Shown one piece after another: positions 51,731 to 62,004 of a DNA stretch of 64,000 nucleotides. Made by a program: the position numbers and the translations under genes. A model generated the notes under the pieces. It worked only from the letters and a program-made list of their open reading frames with translations, was not told where the DNA came from and ran no database searches. Location: contig NZ_JACCJY010000015.1 of NCBI RefSeq assembly GCF_014596085.1, positions 1 to 64,000 of the forward strand, read 5' to 3'. The DNA comes from Azospirillum tabaci (GTDB lineage Bacteria; Pseudomonadota; Alphaproteobacteria; Azospirillales; Azospirillaceae). Position 1 is the first letter of the stretch. Every line of letters begins with the position of its first letter.

Positions 51731-52957
51731 ATGGATGCTCACAGGCAACCCGCCGGCCGGCGCCCGGCAGCCTTCATCCCGAATTTCACGAGCAACGAGG
51801 CGCCGGGCGGCATCCTGCTGATGGTCGCCGCGGCGCTGGCTCTGGTGGTCGCGAACTCCCCCCTGTCCACCGCCTATTTCGACACGCTGCACACCCACGT
51901 CCTGGGACTCAGCATCGGCCATTGGATCAACGACGGGCTGATGGCGATCTTCTTCCTGCTGGTCGGGCTGGAGATCAAGCGGGAGATGCTGGACGGCCAG
52001 CTGTCCACATGGTCGTGCCGGATCCTGCCGGGCGTCGCGGCGGCGGGCGGCATGCTGGTGCCGGCGCTGGTCTATCTCGCCTTCAACAGCGGCAATCCGG
52101 CCACGGTCAACGGCTGGGCGATCCCGGCGGCGACCGACATAGCTTTCGCGCTCGGCGTGCTGTCGCTGCTTGGGCCGCGCGTTCCCGTCTCGCTCAAGAT
52201 TTTCCTGACGGCTCTGGCGATCATCGACGATCTCGGTGCGGTCATCATCATCGCCCTGTTCTACACCGCCGACCTGTCCCTGCCCGCGCTCGGCGTGGCG
52301 GCGCTGATCCTGGCGGCGCTGATCGGCCTGAACCGGTTCGGCGTGCGCAGCCTCCTTCCCTATCTCGTCCTCGGCGTGGGCTTGTGGGGCGCGGTTCTGC
52401 TGTCGGGCGTGCACGCGACGCTGGCCGGCGTGACCCTGGCTCTGGCCATCCCGCTGCGCCCCGCCTCCGGCGAGGCGGCGGATCCGCATGCGCCGCTGCT
52501 CCGGCTGGAGCACGGCATCCACCCCTGGGTCGCCTTCCTGATCGTGCCGGTCTTCGGCTTTGCCAACGCGGGCGTGTCCTTCGCCGGGATGGACGCCTCG
52601 ATCCTCACCGGCTCGCTGCCGCTGGGCATCGCGCTCGGCCTGTTCCTCGGCAAGATGGTCGGCGTGTTCGGGACCGCCTGGCTGACCATCCGGCTCGGCT
52701 TCGCCGTCATGCCGGCCGGCGCCAGCACCGCGCAGCTCTACGGCGTCGCCCTGCTGTGCGGCATCGGCTTCACCATGAGCCTGTTCATCGGCGCGCTGGC
52801 CTTCCCGACCTCGCCGGAGTTGGGCGACGCGGTGAAGGTGGGCGTCTTCGCCGGGTCGATCCTGTCCGCGACGGCGGGCGCCCTGGTTCTGCGGCTGGTG
52901 TCGGCCAAGGACGCCGCGCCCGCCCTGCACGCCGCGGGAGCCGACCGCGGCGCGTAA
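51731..52957 (+). CDS. nhaA: Na+/H+ antiporter NhaA
   Basis: A 408-residue membrane protein with about twelve helices. [24 protein letters not shown] near the start and the double aspartate in [19 protein letters not shown] are the ion-binding signatures of NhaA. It exports sodium in exchange for protons to keep pH and salt balance. The ATG at 51731 follows AAAGGAACAG. A strong terminator follows. Confidence 0.95.
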   Translation: MDAHRQPAGRRPAAFIPNFTSNEAPGGILLMVAAALALVVANSPLSTAYFDTLHTHVLGLSIGHWINDGLMAIFFLLVGLEIKREMLDGQLSTWSCRILPGVAAAGGMLVPALVYLAFNSGNPATVNGWAIPAATDIAFALGVLSLLGPRVPVSLKIFLTALAIIDDLGAVIIIALFYTADLSLPALGVAALILAALIGLNRFGVRSLLPYLVLGVGLWGAVLLSGVHATLAGVTLALAIPLRPASGEAADPHAPLLRLEHGIHPWVAFLIVPVFGFANAGVSFAGMDASILTGSLPLGIALGLFLGKMVGVFGTAWLTIRLGFAVMPAGASTAQLYGVALLCGIGFTMSLFIGALAFPTSPELGDAVKVGVFAGSILSATAGALVLRLVSAKDAAPALHAAGADRGA

Positions 52958-52979
52958 GACAGCGGCGCACACACGAAAA

Positions 52980-53001
52980 GAGGGGGCCTTCCGGCCCCCT
53001 C
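52980..53001. terminator. Bidirectional terminator between nhaA and aspC
   Basis: GAGGGGGCC (52980-52988) and GGCCCCCTC (52993-53001) form a 9-bp stem with a TTCC loop, flanked by AAAAG on the left and CTTCTGTTT on the right. It lies between convergent genes. Confidence 0.85.
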
Positions 53002-53032
53002 TTCTGTTTCCACCGGTCGCAGCCGCCGAGGG

Positions 53033-54349
<1,317 letters not shown>

Positions 54350-54501
54350 TCACTCCCCGAGCGGGGCGGTTTCCCGGCAGACGGACGCACCGTTCGGCGC
54401 AGAAGCCGGATGCTGCACCGCACAGGCCCGGCTTGACAGCCCGCGCCGCGGACGGGGTATCGTACCTCTTTCTAATCAAACCCATCATCCGGAGGATCTG
54501 C

Positions 54502-54930
54502 ATGCTCACCCGCGTCACGCTGGCCGCCACGGCCGCCCTGCTCCTCGTCGGCGGCACGGCGGTGGCCCAGGATTCGATCAAGGCGCGCAAGGACGGTTTC
54601 CAGACCAGCAAGAACGCGATGGCCGAGATCAAGGACCTGCTGGGGAGCGACAAGGTCGCCCAGGTCGGCCCGGCGGCCCAGCGCATGAGCGCCTTCGCCG
54701 CCCAGATCCCCACCCTCTTCCCGGCGGGCAGCGACAAGGGCGACACCAAGGCCAAGGCCGACATCTGGGCGAACAACGCCGACTTCACCGCCAAGGCCCA
54801 GGCCTACGAGGCGGCCGCCAAGGGGCTGGAAGCCGCCGCGGCGTCCGGCGACAAGGCCGCCACCGCCAAGCAGTTCGCCGCCGTGGGCGGCGCCTGCAAG
54901 GCCTGCCACGAGCGCTACCGCGCCGACTGA
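54502..54930 (+). CDS. Cytochrome c' (class II)
   Basis: The 142-residue precursor has a signal peptide (TRVTLAATAALLLVGGTAVA, about 3-22) and one C-terminal haem motif CKACHERYR near residue 133, the arrangement of cytochrome c'. The four-helix fold is suggested by the alternating pattern. These periplasmic proteins bind NO and CO at five-coordinate haem and may detoxify NO. The ATG at 54502 follows GGAGGATC. It converges with a cytochrome b561 gene. Confidence 0.92.
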   Translation: MLTRVTLAATAALLLVGGTAVAQDSIKARKDGFQTSKNAMAEIKDLLGSDKVAQVGPAAQRMSAFAAQIPTLFPAGSDKGDTKAKADIWANNADFTAKAQAYEAAAKGLEAAAASGDKAATAKQFAAVGGACKACHERYRAD

Positions 54931-54950
54931 TCCGGCCGGTTCGCCAACGC

Positions 54951-54979
54951 GTCCTTCCCCGCCGGCTGCGGGGAAGGAC
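54951..54979. terminator. Terminator between cytochrome c' and cytochrome b561
   Basis: GTCCTTCCCCGC (54951-54962) pairs perfectly with GCGGGGAAGGAC (54968-54979) around a five-base loop. It lies between the convergent genes and can stop transcription from either side, though T runs are short. Confidence 0.7.
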
Positions 54980-54992
54980 CTTGCGGCGAGCC

Positions 54993-55700
54993 TCAGCCCG
55001 CCTGCACCACCGCCGCCACCAGCCCGGCCGCCGCGGCCAGCACCGCCAGGGCCAGAGTGGCCGGACGGCGCTTCGGCGATTCGACCGGCGCATCCGCCGG
55101 GATCGCCTTCCGCCCCGTGACCATCGGGCGGATCAGATTGTCCCGCTTGACCAGCAGATAGGCCAGCACGGCCAGCACATGCACGCCGATCAGGATCAGG
55201 ATTCCGTCGGCCAGGACGCGGTGCAGCGTGCTGAAGCCGGCCACCACACCCCCCGACGCCAGCGCCACCAGCGGCCCGTCCACCAGGATGTCGTCGGAAG
55301 TGAAGAGGCCGGCCACCGCCTGGAGCGTCAGTGCCCCCAGCAGCGCCAACACCATCAGCCCGCCCATCGGGTTGTGCCCGACGACCGGCGCGGGCTCCTT
55401 GCCGCCACGCCCGGCGCGGAGCATCCCGCAGGCGTAGGCGAGAATGGCCCGCGGCCCCTTCACGAAATGGCTGAAGCGCGCCGTCTGGCTGCCGATCAGC
55501 CCCCAGACGAACCGGAACAGCAGGAGCGCCAGGATCGCCTCCCCCGCCAGCATGTGGATGGTCATGCGATCGGTCTTGGCGGAGACGACCGCGACCGTCA
55601 CCAGAAGGACCAAGCCCCAATGAAACAGGCGTGTCGGCAAGTCCCAGACCGCCACCTCGCGCCGGGCCTTCGTCCGATTTGTGGTATTACCAGCAACCAT
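54993..55700 (-). CDS. Cytochrome b561-type membrane protein
   Basis: A 235-residue protein with five or six transmembrane helices. VWDLPTRLFHWGLVLLV and MTIHMLAGEAILALLLFRFVWGLIG supply the first haem-ligating histidines, and HRVLADGILILIGVHVLAVLAYL the others. Di-haem b561 proteins pass electrons from the quinone pool to periplasmic partners. The convergent cytochrome c' is a natural partner; cytochrome b/c' gene pairs are common. The C-terminus adds one more hydrophobic helix. Confidence 0.9.
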   Translation of the reverse strand: MVAGNTTNRTKARREVAVWDLPTRLFHWGLVLLVTVAVVSAKTDRMTIHMLAGEAILALLLFRFVWGLIGSQTARFSHFVKGPRAILAYACGMLRAGRGGKEPAPVVGHNPMGGLMVLALLGALTLQAVAGLFTSDDILVDGPLVALASGGVVAGFSTLHRVLADGILILIGVHVLAVLAYLLVKRDNLIRPMVTGRKAIPADAPVESPKRRPATLALAVLAAAAGLVAAVVQAG

Positions 55701-55912
55701 GAATCACCCCTCGCTTCGTCTGTTCTTCCTTAGACTATGCCCCAAGGCGGTGCCTTTTGCCCGCCTTTCGGAAAAAAAGCGACAATCAGGGGGAAGAGCG
55801 GCGTGACAGCACTGTCATTGCACTTGAAGAGGCGGGCCGACGACGGATATGACGTACTCAAAAATCCAGCCCAACCCCATCCCACCCCCGTCCAATCAAG
55901 GATGCCCGCGTC

Positions 55913-56152
55913 ATGCCCGACAAGCAGCTTCTCCACCTCGTCTTCGGCGGCGAACTCGTCCGCCCCGATTCCGATCAGTTCGTCGACCCGACGAAGGTCC
56001 ACATCGTGGGCATCTTCCCCAACTACGACGAGGCCTACAAGGCGTGGCGCGGCGCCACCGGGATGACCATCGACGACGCCCACACGCGTTACTTCATCGT
56101 GCATCTGCACCGGCTGCTCGATCCGTCGGCGGACGGGCACAAGCACGGTTGA
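55913..56152 (+). CDS. DUF4170 family small protein
   Basis: A 79-residue protein with the family pattern LLHLVFGGELVRPDSDQFVDPTKVHIVGIFPNYDEAYKAWRGA and YFIVHLHRLLDP. The family is small, cytosolic and of unknown function in Alphaproteobacteria. Start ATG at 55913 follows AAGGATG. It precedes the phosphoesterase by 62 bases, possibly in one transcript. Confidence 0.88.
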   Translation: MPDKQLLHLVFGGELVRPDSDQFVDPTKVHIVGIFPNYDEAYKAWRGATGMTIDDAHTRYFIVHLHRLLDPSADGHKHG

Positions 56153-56214
56153 CGGACGGCCGCAACCGGCGGCGCGGGGAACCCTCCGCACCGCCGGTGC
56201 GTTGAGGACCCCCG

Positions 56215-56730
56215 ATGGCGGTCTTCTTCACCAGCGACACGCATTTCGGCCACGCCGGCGCGCTCAGCCGCTTCCGCCGCCCCTTCGCGTCGGTCACAGA
56301 GATGGACGAGGCCATGGCGGCCAACTGGAACGCCACGGTCGCCCCGGACGACGAGGTGTGGCACCTCGGCGACTTCGCCCTGCACCGCAAGCCGGACGTT
56401 ATGGCGGCGCTCCTGGAGCGCCTGCACGGCACCAAGCACCTGATCACCGGCAACAACGACGGCGCCGCCACCCTGGCGTTGTCCGGCTGGGCGAGCGTCC
56501 AGCCCTACACGGAGCTTCTGCTGGGCGAGCGGCGGCTGGTGCTGTGTCATTATGCCTTCCGCACCTGGAACGGCATGTACAAGGGCGCCTTGAACCTGCA
56601 CGGCCACAGCCATGGCCAGTTGAAGGGCATGCCCCGGCAATTCGACGTCGGCGTGGATGTGTGGGACTTCCGCCCGGTCACCGTCGACGAGATCCTTGCC
56701 TCACGGCAACGGACGAAGAAACGGGAATAG
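56215..56730 (+). CDS. Metallophosphoesterase (calcineurin-like)
   Basis: A 171-residue protein of the YfcE-like superfamily. FFTSDTHFGHAG carries the D-x-H metal ligands, WHLGDFALH the GD motif, LITGNNDG the GNH-type motif (here GNND), and NLHGHSHG the GHxH motif. It is a small cytosolic phosphoesterase of unknown substrate. The N-D substitution in the GNH motif occurs in some members. The ATG at 56215 follows GAGGACC. Confidence 0.88.
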   Translation: MAVFFTSDTHFGHAGALSRFRRPFASVTEMDEAMAANWNATVAPDDEVWHLGDFALHRKPDVMAALLERLHGTKHLITGNNDGAATLALSGWASVQPYTELLLGERRLVLCHYAFRTWNGMYKGALNLHGHSHGQLKGMPRQFDVGVDVWDFRPVTVDEILASRQRTKKRE

Positions 56731-56946
56731 TCCACCCGACACCCGCTGCGGCCTTCTGCAAGGAAAGGCCGACGCACCAGGAATGACGTGGATGGCATGT
56801 GATGAAATGGGCTGAGCCGGCTTGCCTAACCCGAAAGCACGATCTGACGAACCCGCGGATTCCATTGATGGTGCCGTCCCGGCGATGAGGCGCTACAGTT
56901 CGCGTCCGGCCGGGCCGCCGGGCAGCAAGGGACCCCGGGAGCGGTG

Positions 56947-57714
56947 ATGGAAGCGTCATTGTGGATCGTCGCGCTGGGCGCAGCCGTGGCCGGGTTCGTC
57001 CAAGGCCTGTCGGGGTTCGCCTTCGGGATGGTGGCCATGTCCTTCTGGGCCTGGGGCCTCGACACTCGGACCGCCGCCGTCCTGACGGTGTTCGGTGCCC
57101 TGACCGGGCAGATGATCGCCGGCCTGTCGATGCGGCGCGCGGTGCGTCTTTCCGGCCTGCTGCCGCTGCTGGCCGGCGGGCTGGCCGGAATCCCGTTGGG
57201 GGTCGCCATCCTGCCCTACTTGGACGCCCGGCTGTTCAAGCTGGGGGTCGGAACCATGCTGGCGGTTTGGTGCCCGATCATGCTGCTGTCCCGGCATCTG
57301 CCCACCCTGGCGCCGAGCCCGCGCGCTGCGGTGGCGGCGGATGCGGCGGTCGGGCTGGCCGGTGGCGTCATGGGCGGCCTCGGCGGCTTCACCGGAGTCG
57401 TGCCGGCCCTGTGGTACAGTTTGCGGCCTCTGGACAAGGACGGCCGCCGCGCCGCCATCCAAACCTTCAACCTCGTCACGCTCGGCGCCACCATGGCGGC
57501 CTACACGGCGTCCGGAACGGTGACGGCGGAGATGCTTCCCCTGTTCGCCGTGGTCGCACCGTCCATGCTGCTGCCCATTCTGCTTGGCGGGCGGGTCTAT
57601 ATCGGCATCAGCGAGGCGGACTTCCGGCGGATCGTTCTGGCCCTTCTGACCGCGTCGGGCATCGCCATGCTGGCGGCGGCCCTGCCGTCCGTGCTGCCGC
57701 CGTCCGCAAGCTGA
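56947..57714 (+). CDS. TauE/SafE family sulfite/organosulfur exporter-like permease
   Basis: A 255-residue membrane protein with about eight helices. The start ALGAAVAGFVQGLSGFAFGMVAMSFWAW and the internal repeat GLAGGVMGGLGGFTGVVPALWY mark the TauE/SafE fold. These proteins export sulfite or sulfoacetate or transport other anions. It lies beside the sulfonate-type ABC cluster that begins 160 bases downstream, which fits a sulfur role. An in-frame GTG at 56944 is immediately before the ATG. Confidence 0.87.
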   Translation: MEASLWIVALGAAVAGFVQGLSGFAFGMVAMSFWAWGLDTRTAAVLTVFGALTGQMIAGLSMRRAVRLSGLLPLLAGGLAGIPLGVAILPYLDARLFKLGVGTMLAVWCPIMLLSRHLPTLAPSPRAAVAADAAVGLAGGVMGGLGGFTGVVPALWYSLRPLDKDGRRAAIQTFNLVTLGATMAAYTASGTVTAEMLPLFAVVAPSMLLPILLGGRVYIGISEADFRRIVLALLTASGIAMLAAALPSVLPPSAS

Positions 57715-57800
57715 TCGTTGGATACACGGCGGCGGCATTTTCCCGACCGCTGGCATGGCAACGGGCAACCGCGCCCAGTATTCACATATGAAATTAGTTA

Positions 57801-57830
57801 TTGACATGCTTTGAACACATTAAGAGTAAT
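57801..57830 (+). promoter_or_regulatory. Putative sigma-70 promoter of the sulfonate-type ABC cluster
   Basis: A perfect TTGACA (57801-57806) is followed after 18 bases by AGTAAT (57825-57830), within an AT-rich stretch (57780-57860) that stands out. The first permease ATG lies 43 bases downstream of the -10. A second overlapping candidate begins at TTGAAC (57811). Confidence 0.55.
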
Positions 57831-57872
57831 ATCCATACTTGCTTTATAGACATTCTGAAGGAAGACCGCTCC

Positions 57873-58730
57873 ATGCCGTCGGACCTGATCGCTGCCGAAA
57901 GAGGTGCTTGGCGGCCCATGCTGACCATGCGCAGGGCGCCTCGGCGTCCGGAGCGCACCGCTTGGCTGACGGAACGGGCGGCGGCGCTGCTCCTCCCGCT
58001 GGTGGTGCCCGCCGTCCTGCTCGCGCTGTGGCAGCTTTCCGCCACGCACGGCTGGGTGTCGGTCCAGGTCCTGCCGCCGCCGGCCCTGGTGGCCCAGACC
58101 CTGTTCGACCTGCTGTGGTCGGGCGACATCTCCGGGAATCTTTGGATCAGCCTGCGCCGCATCCTGTCGGGTTTCCTGATCGGCGGGCTCGCCGGCATGG
58201 CGCTCGGCATCGCGATGGGGCTTTCGCCGCGGGTCGAGCATTACCTGAGCCCGCTGTTCCGCGCGGTCGCCCAGGTGCCGTCCCTCGGCTGGCTGCCCTT
58301 CCTGATCCTGCTGGTCGGCATCGGCGAGCCGCTGAAGTTCCTGATCATCGCCAAGGCCTGCTTCGTGCCGATGGCGCTGAACAGCTTCGAAGGCATCCGC
58401 AACATCCCGCCCTCCTTCCTGGAGGTGGCCCGCGTGTTTCGCCTCAGCCGCCGCGCGCTGGTGCTGAAGGTGGTCTTGCCCGCCACCCTGCCGCCGGTCT
58501 TCAGCGGCGTGCGGCTGGCGCTGAGCCACGCCTGGATCGCCCTGGTGATCGTGGAGATGCTCGCCTCGACCGAGGGCATCGGCTACCTCACCGCCTGGGG
58601 CCGGACGTTGTTCCAAGTGGACGTCGTGATGGCCGGAATGGCGGTGATCGGCGTCGTCGGGCTGGCGATGGACGCCGGCCTGAAGCGGATCGAGCGGCGC
58701 CTGCGCCGCTGGTCGCCGGCCCGAGCCTGA
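57873..58730 (+). CDS. ABC transporter permease, SsuC-like (1)
   Basis: A 285-residue inner-membrane permease. The binding-protein-dependent transport motif is EVARVFRLSRRALVLKVVLPATLPPVFSGVRLALSHAW (EAA loop). About six helices span the membrane after a basic N-terminus. It belongs to the nitrate/sulfonate/taurine class. The ATG at 57873 has GGAAGA upstream; the frame stays open to 57801, overlapping the promoter, so the short form is preferred. It is followed by a second permease 15 bases away, indicating a heterodimeric channel. Confidence 0.88.
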   Translation: MPSDLIAAERGAWRPMLTMRRAPRRPERTAWLTERAAALLLPLVVPAVLLALWQLSATHGWVSVQVLPPPALVAQTLFDLLWSGDISGNLWISLRRILSGFLIGGLAGMALGIAMGLSPRVEHYLSPLFRAVAQVPSLGWLPFLILLVGIGEPLKFLIIAKACFVPMALNSFEGIRNIPPSFLEVARVFRLSRRALVLKVVLPATLPPVFSGVRLALSHAWIALVIVEMLASTEGIGYLTAWGRTLFQVDVVMAGMAVIGVVGLAMDAGLKRIERRLRRWSPARA

Positions 58731-58745
58731 ACGGACGGTGACGCG

Positions 58746-59531
58746 ATGCCCGCCGCCCCGCCCTTCCTCCACGCGCCCGGCCCGCGGATTCGGCGCGGCG
58801 CGGTCCTTCCCGCCGCCCTGCTGCTGGCCTGGGCCGCCGCCCATTCCGGTCTGGTGAACGGCCATCTGCTGGTGCCGGTGGAGAAGGTCGCGCTGGTGCC
58901 CTTCCTGGACCCGCAAGGCATCCATCTTTGGCCGGGGCTGGCCGCCAGCCTCGCCCGCATGGCCGCCGGCTTCACCATCGGGGCCGCCGCGGGGCTGCTG
59001 CTCGGCTTGAGCATGGGGTTGTCGCGCACGGCGGACCGCCTGTTCGGACCGACCCTCCACGCCGTGCGTCAGATCGCCCTCTACGCCTGGATTCCCTTGC
59101 TGACCGCGTGGTTCGGCAACGGGGAACCGGCCAAGGTGGTGTTCATCGCGCTGTCCGCCTTCTTCCCCATGGTCCTGAACACGCAGGAGGGGTTGCGCAC
59201 GGTGCCCGCCGCCTACCGCGAGGTGGCGCGCGTGCTGACCCTGTCGCGATGGCAGCTCCTGCGCCGGGTCCTTCTGCCGGGGGCCATGCCGTCGATCGCC
59301 ATCGGTGTGCAGTTGGCGCTGATCTACGCTTGGCTGGCCACGGTCGGGGCCGAATACGCCATGGGGTTGGGACGGGGCGTCGGCACCCTGCTGTCGGAGG
59401 GGCGGGAGCATTTCCGCATGGACATCGTCATCGTCGGCGTCCTGACGCTGGCGCTGGTCGGCTTCGCCATCAACGCCGCCTTCGGGCGGATCTTCGCGCG
59501 CGCCCTGCGCTGGCGTGGGCCCGCCCGCTGA
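58746..59531 (+). CDS. ABC transporter permease, SsuC-like (2)
   Basis: A 261-residue permease homologous to the preceding one, with EAA loop [38 protein letters not shown] and about six helices. [27 protein letters not shown] is also typical. The two permeases and the ATPase form one import complex; the binding protein is encoded four genes later. The substrate class is alkanesulfonate, nitrate or taurine; which one cannot be told from the permease. Confidence 0.88.
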   Translation: MPAAPPFLHAPGPRIRRGAVLPAALLLAWAAAHSGLVNGHLLVPVEKVALVPFLDPQGIHLWPGLAASLARMAAGFTIGAAAGLLLGLSMGLSRTADRLFGPTLHAVRQIALYAWIPLLTAWFGNGEPAKVVFIALSAFFPMVLNTQEGLRTVPAAYREVARVLTLSRWQLLRRVLLPGAMPSIAIGVQLALIYAWLATVGAEYAMGLGRGVGTLLSEGREHFRMDIVIVGVLTLALVGFAINAAFGRIFARALRWRGPAR

Positions 59532-59544
59532 AAGGACATGCCGA

Positions 59545-60297
59545 ATGACCACCCCCGGCTCCCTCGATCTGCGCGCGGTCGGCAAGACCTACGCGGTCGA
59601 CGGCCGCCCGCTGACCGTGCTCCAGGACATCGACCTGCGCATCGAGCCGGGCGAGTTCCTGGCCATCGTCGGCGCCAGCGGCTGCGGCAAGTCCACGCTG
59701 CTGCGCCTGATCATCGGGCTGGACGACGGCTACGACGGGGACATCCTGCTCGACGGCCACCGCATCACCGGGCCGGGGCTGGAGCGCGGCATCGTTTTCC
59801 AGGAGCACCGCCTGTTCCCCTGGCTGACAGTGGAGGAGAATGTCGGAATCGGCCTGGAGGCCACCTCGGTCCCCGCCGCCGAGAAACGGCGCGCCATCCG
59901 CGAGCATATCGACCTCGTGGGCCTGAGCGGATTCGAGAAGGCCTATCCCTACCAGCTTTCCGGCGGCATGGCCCAGCGCGCGGCGATCGCCCGCGGTCTG
60001 GTCAACCGGCCGGAAATCCTGCTGCTGGACGAGCCGCTGGGCGCGCTCGACAGCCTGACGCGCGTGCATCTGCAGGACGAGTTGCTGCGCATCTGGACGC
60101 AGGAGAACGTCACCATGCTGCTGGTCACCCACGATGTGGAGGAAGCGGTCTACCTCGCCGACCGCGTCGTGGTGATGGAGCCGCGTCCGGGCCGCATCCG
60201 CCGCATCCTTCCGATCGATCTGCCCCGCCCGCGCAACCGCGCCGCTCCGGCCTTCGCCGCCGTCAAGGAAACGATCATCCAAGAGCTGAGGCGCTGA
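59545..60297 (+). CDS. ABC transporter ATP-binding protein, SsuB-like
   Basis: A 250-residue ATPase with Walker [17 protein letters not shown], signature [17 protein letters not shown], Walker [13 protein letters not shown] and the switch histidine in [10 protein letters not shown]. The Q-loop reads [18 protein letters not shown]. This is the TauB/SsuB/NrtD branch. It begins 14 bases after the second permease stop. The ATG at 59545 gives the standard length. Confidence 0.92.
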   Translation: MTTPGSLDLRAVGKTYAVDGRPLTVLQDIDLRIEPGEFLAIVGASGCGKSTLLRLIIGLDDGYDGDILLDGHRITGPGLERGIVFQEHRLFPWLTVEENVGIGLEATSVPAAEKRRAIREHIDLVGLSGFEKAYPYQLSGGMAQRAAIARGLVNRPEILLLDEPLGALDSLTRVHLQDELLRIWTQENVTMLLVTHDVEEAVYLADRVVVMEPRPGRIRRILPIDLPRPRNRAAPAFAAVKETIIQELRR

Positions 60298-60345
60298 TCC
60301 CGGACACCAACAAACAGGCCAGACACGAACAAGCAGGAGAGTCGC

Positions 60346-60600
60346 ATGCCGTTGACGCCGTCCGCCAGCATCGCGCTGGGAACCAAGGCTCCTCCGTTCT
60401 ATCTGCCCAACCCGCAGGGCCACCGCATCGGGCTGCACGACTTCCCGGAGGCCAAGGCCGTCCTGATCGCCTTCATCTCCGACCGCCTCCCCCATGTGCG
60501 GATGATCCGCGAAGCCTTCGCCATCCACCAGACGCCGGGCATCGGCGGCAACATCATGTGGCGCCCCGGCAACGAGCCGCGCTGCGCGCCCAGCGCCTGA
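60346..60600 (+). CDS. Internally deleted thioredoxin-like protein without catalytic cysteines
   Basis: An 84-residue protein. Residues 1-59 (LGTKAPPFYLPNPQGHRIGLHD ... VLIAFISDRLPHVRMIREAF) match the N-terminus of the AhpC/TSA-type thioredoxin family, where the segment normally reads FICNHCPYVKH. Both cysteines are replaced (ISDRLP). Residues 62-80 (TPGIGGNIMWRPGNEP) match that family's C-terminus (usually IGCNIKWKPGNEP). About 100 central residues are missing. It retains a good ribosome binding site and frame, so it may be expressed, but it cannot act as a thiol reductase. Confidence 0.7.
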   Translation: MPLTPSASIALGTKAPPFYLPNPQGHRIGLHDFPEAKAVLIAFISDRLPHVRMIREAFAIHQTPGIGGNIMWRPGNEPRCAPSA

Positions 60601-60639
60601 CGCCGTTTCCCCTTTCGGCATCGAATCCTCCCGAATCTG

Positions 60640-60668
60640 GCGCCCCTTCGCGGGGCGCTCCCTTTCTC
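60640..60668 (+). terminator. Internal terminator in the sulfonate-type cluster
   Basis: GCGCCCC (60640-60646) pairs with GGGGCGC (60652-60658) around TTCGC, followed by TCCCTTTCTC. It lies between the thioredoxin-like remnant and the MFS gene and could reduce read-through into the downstream half of the cluster. Confidence 0.55.
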
Positions 60669-60714
60669 GGACCTCGCCGTCCCCAACCCCTCCCACACCC
60701 GCGGAGAGTCGAGC

Positions 60715-60765
60715 ATGACCCGTTCCTGGACGCCCCACACGGCGGACGGCGAGCCGAAAGCCTGA
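60715..60765 (+). CDS. Candidate 16-residue leader peptide before the MFS gene
   Basis: ATG at 60715 with a GGAGAG site encodes MTRSWTPHTADGEPKA and stops at 60765, seven bases before the MFS start codon. The close spacing would couple its translation to the MFS gene. There is no codon run of a single amino acid, so classical attenuation is not indicated. It may be chance. Confidence 0.35.
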   Translation: MTRSWTPHTADGEPKA

Positions 60766-60771
60766 TCCGGC

Positions 60772-62004
60772 ATGGACACCGTTCCAAATGCCGCCCGGAC
60801 CACCGAATGGCGGGTCATCGCCCCCATGCTGGTCATCGTGCTGTTCGTCATGTGCGGCATGGGCATGGTGATCCCGGTGCTGTCGCTCTACGCCCAGTCC
60901 TTCGGGGTCGGGCCGGCGCTGATCGGCCTCATCATCACCGTCTTCGGGGTGGCGCGGCTGTTCGTCAATTTGCCGGCGGGCATCCTGGCCGACCGCTACG
61001 GCCGCCGCGCGCTGTTGTGGGGCGGGCCGCTGGTCCTGGGCGGCGCCTCCGTCGCTGCCGCGCTGGCGGAGGATTTCGCCGTCCTGCTGTTCTGGCGCTT
61101 CGTCCAGGGGGTGGGGTCCGGCCTCTACATGACCGGGGCGATGGTCGCCATCGCCGATCTGGGCGACAGCCGCAGCCGGGGCCGGCGCATGGGGGCGTAC
61201 CAGACGGCGCTGCTGACCGGCGCGTCCATCGGCCCGCTGCTGGGCGGGCTGCTGGCCGAGCGCTGGGGCTACACCGCCCCCTTCTGGGGCTTCGCCGCGG
61301 TCAGCGGCCTCGCCGCCCTGTTCGCCTTCCTGGCCATTCCGGAAACGCGCCGGTCGGCCGACGCCGACACCCGCCCGCCGGAACGCGGCGGTGTCGGCGA
61401 CCTGCTGAGGCAACGGGGGTACGCTCCCGTCCTGCTGGTCACCTTCGGGGTCTTCTTCACCCGCACGGCGGCGCAGTGGCAGTTGATCCCGCTGGTGGCG
61501 GCCCACCGCTTCGGCATGGCGCCCGATGCCATCGGGCTGGCGCTGGCCCTGTCGGCGGGGGTGACGCTGGTCACCACGCCGCTGGCCGGCTGGCTGGCCG
61601 ACCGTTTGCCGCGGCGGGGCCTGATCGTGGCGTCGGCCGCGTCGGTGGCGGTGGCCCTGGGGCTGATCGCCGCCTGCCCCACGGTTCCGCTGTTCTGGGG
61701 AGCCCTGACGCTGCTCGGCCTCGCGCTGGGGCTGGGGGGGCCGGCCTCCTCCGCCTTCGCCGCGGGCTGCGCGCCCGCCGGACGGCTCGGCCCGACGCTC
61801 GGCCTGCTGCGCACGGCGGGCGACGTCGGCTTCGTCGCCGGTCCGCTGGTCGCCGGCTTCGCCGTCGCCGTCTCGGGCACCGCCTTCGGCGGCGGGGAGG
61901 CCGCCGGCCTGTTCGTGAACGCCGCCCTCATGGCCATCGCCGCCGCGGCCTTCGCCGCCGGCACGCACCGCCTTTCTCCCCCACCCAAGGAAACCATCGC
62001 ATGA
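60772..62004 (+). CDS. Major facilitator superfamily transporter
   Basis: A 410-residue transporter with twelve predicted helices. The loop between helices 2 and 3 reads GILADRYGRRALLW and is repeated as GWLADRLPRRGLI in the second half, the MFS motif A pattern. It resembles drug/metabolite exporters of the DHA1 group. Placement inside a sulfonate-type ABC cluster suggests export of a degradation product such as sulfite or of an intermediate. Its stop overlaps the next start (ATGA). Confidence 0.85.
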   Translation: MDTVPNAARTTEWRVIAPMLVIVLFVMCGMGMVIPVLSLYAQSFGVGPALIGLIITVFGVARLFVNLPAGILADRYGRRALLWGGPLVLGGASVAAALAEDFAVLLFWRFVQGVGSGLYMTGAMVAIADLGDSRSRGRRMGAYQTALLTGASIGPLLGGLLAERWGYTAPFWGFAAVSGLAALFAFLAIPETRRSADADTRPPERGGVGDLLRQRGYAPVLLVTFGVFFTRTAAQWQLIPLVAAHRFGMAPDAIGLALALSAGVTLVTTPLAGWLADRLPRRGLIVASAASVAVALGLIAACPTVPLFWGALTLLGLALGLGGPASSAFAAGCAPAGRLGPTLGLLRTAGDVGFVAGPLVAGFAVAVSGTAFGGGEAAGLFVNAALMAIAAAAFAAGTHRLSPPPKETIA

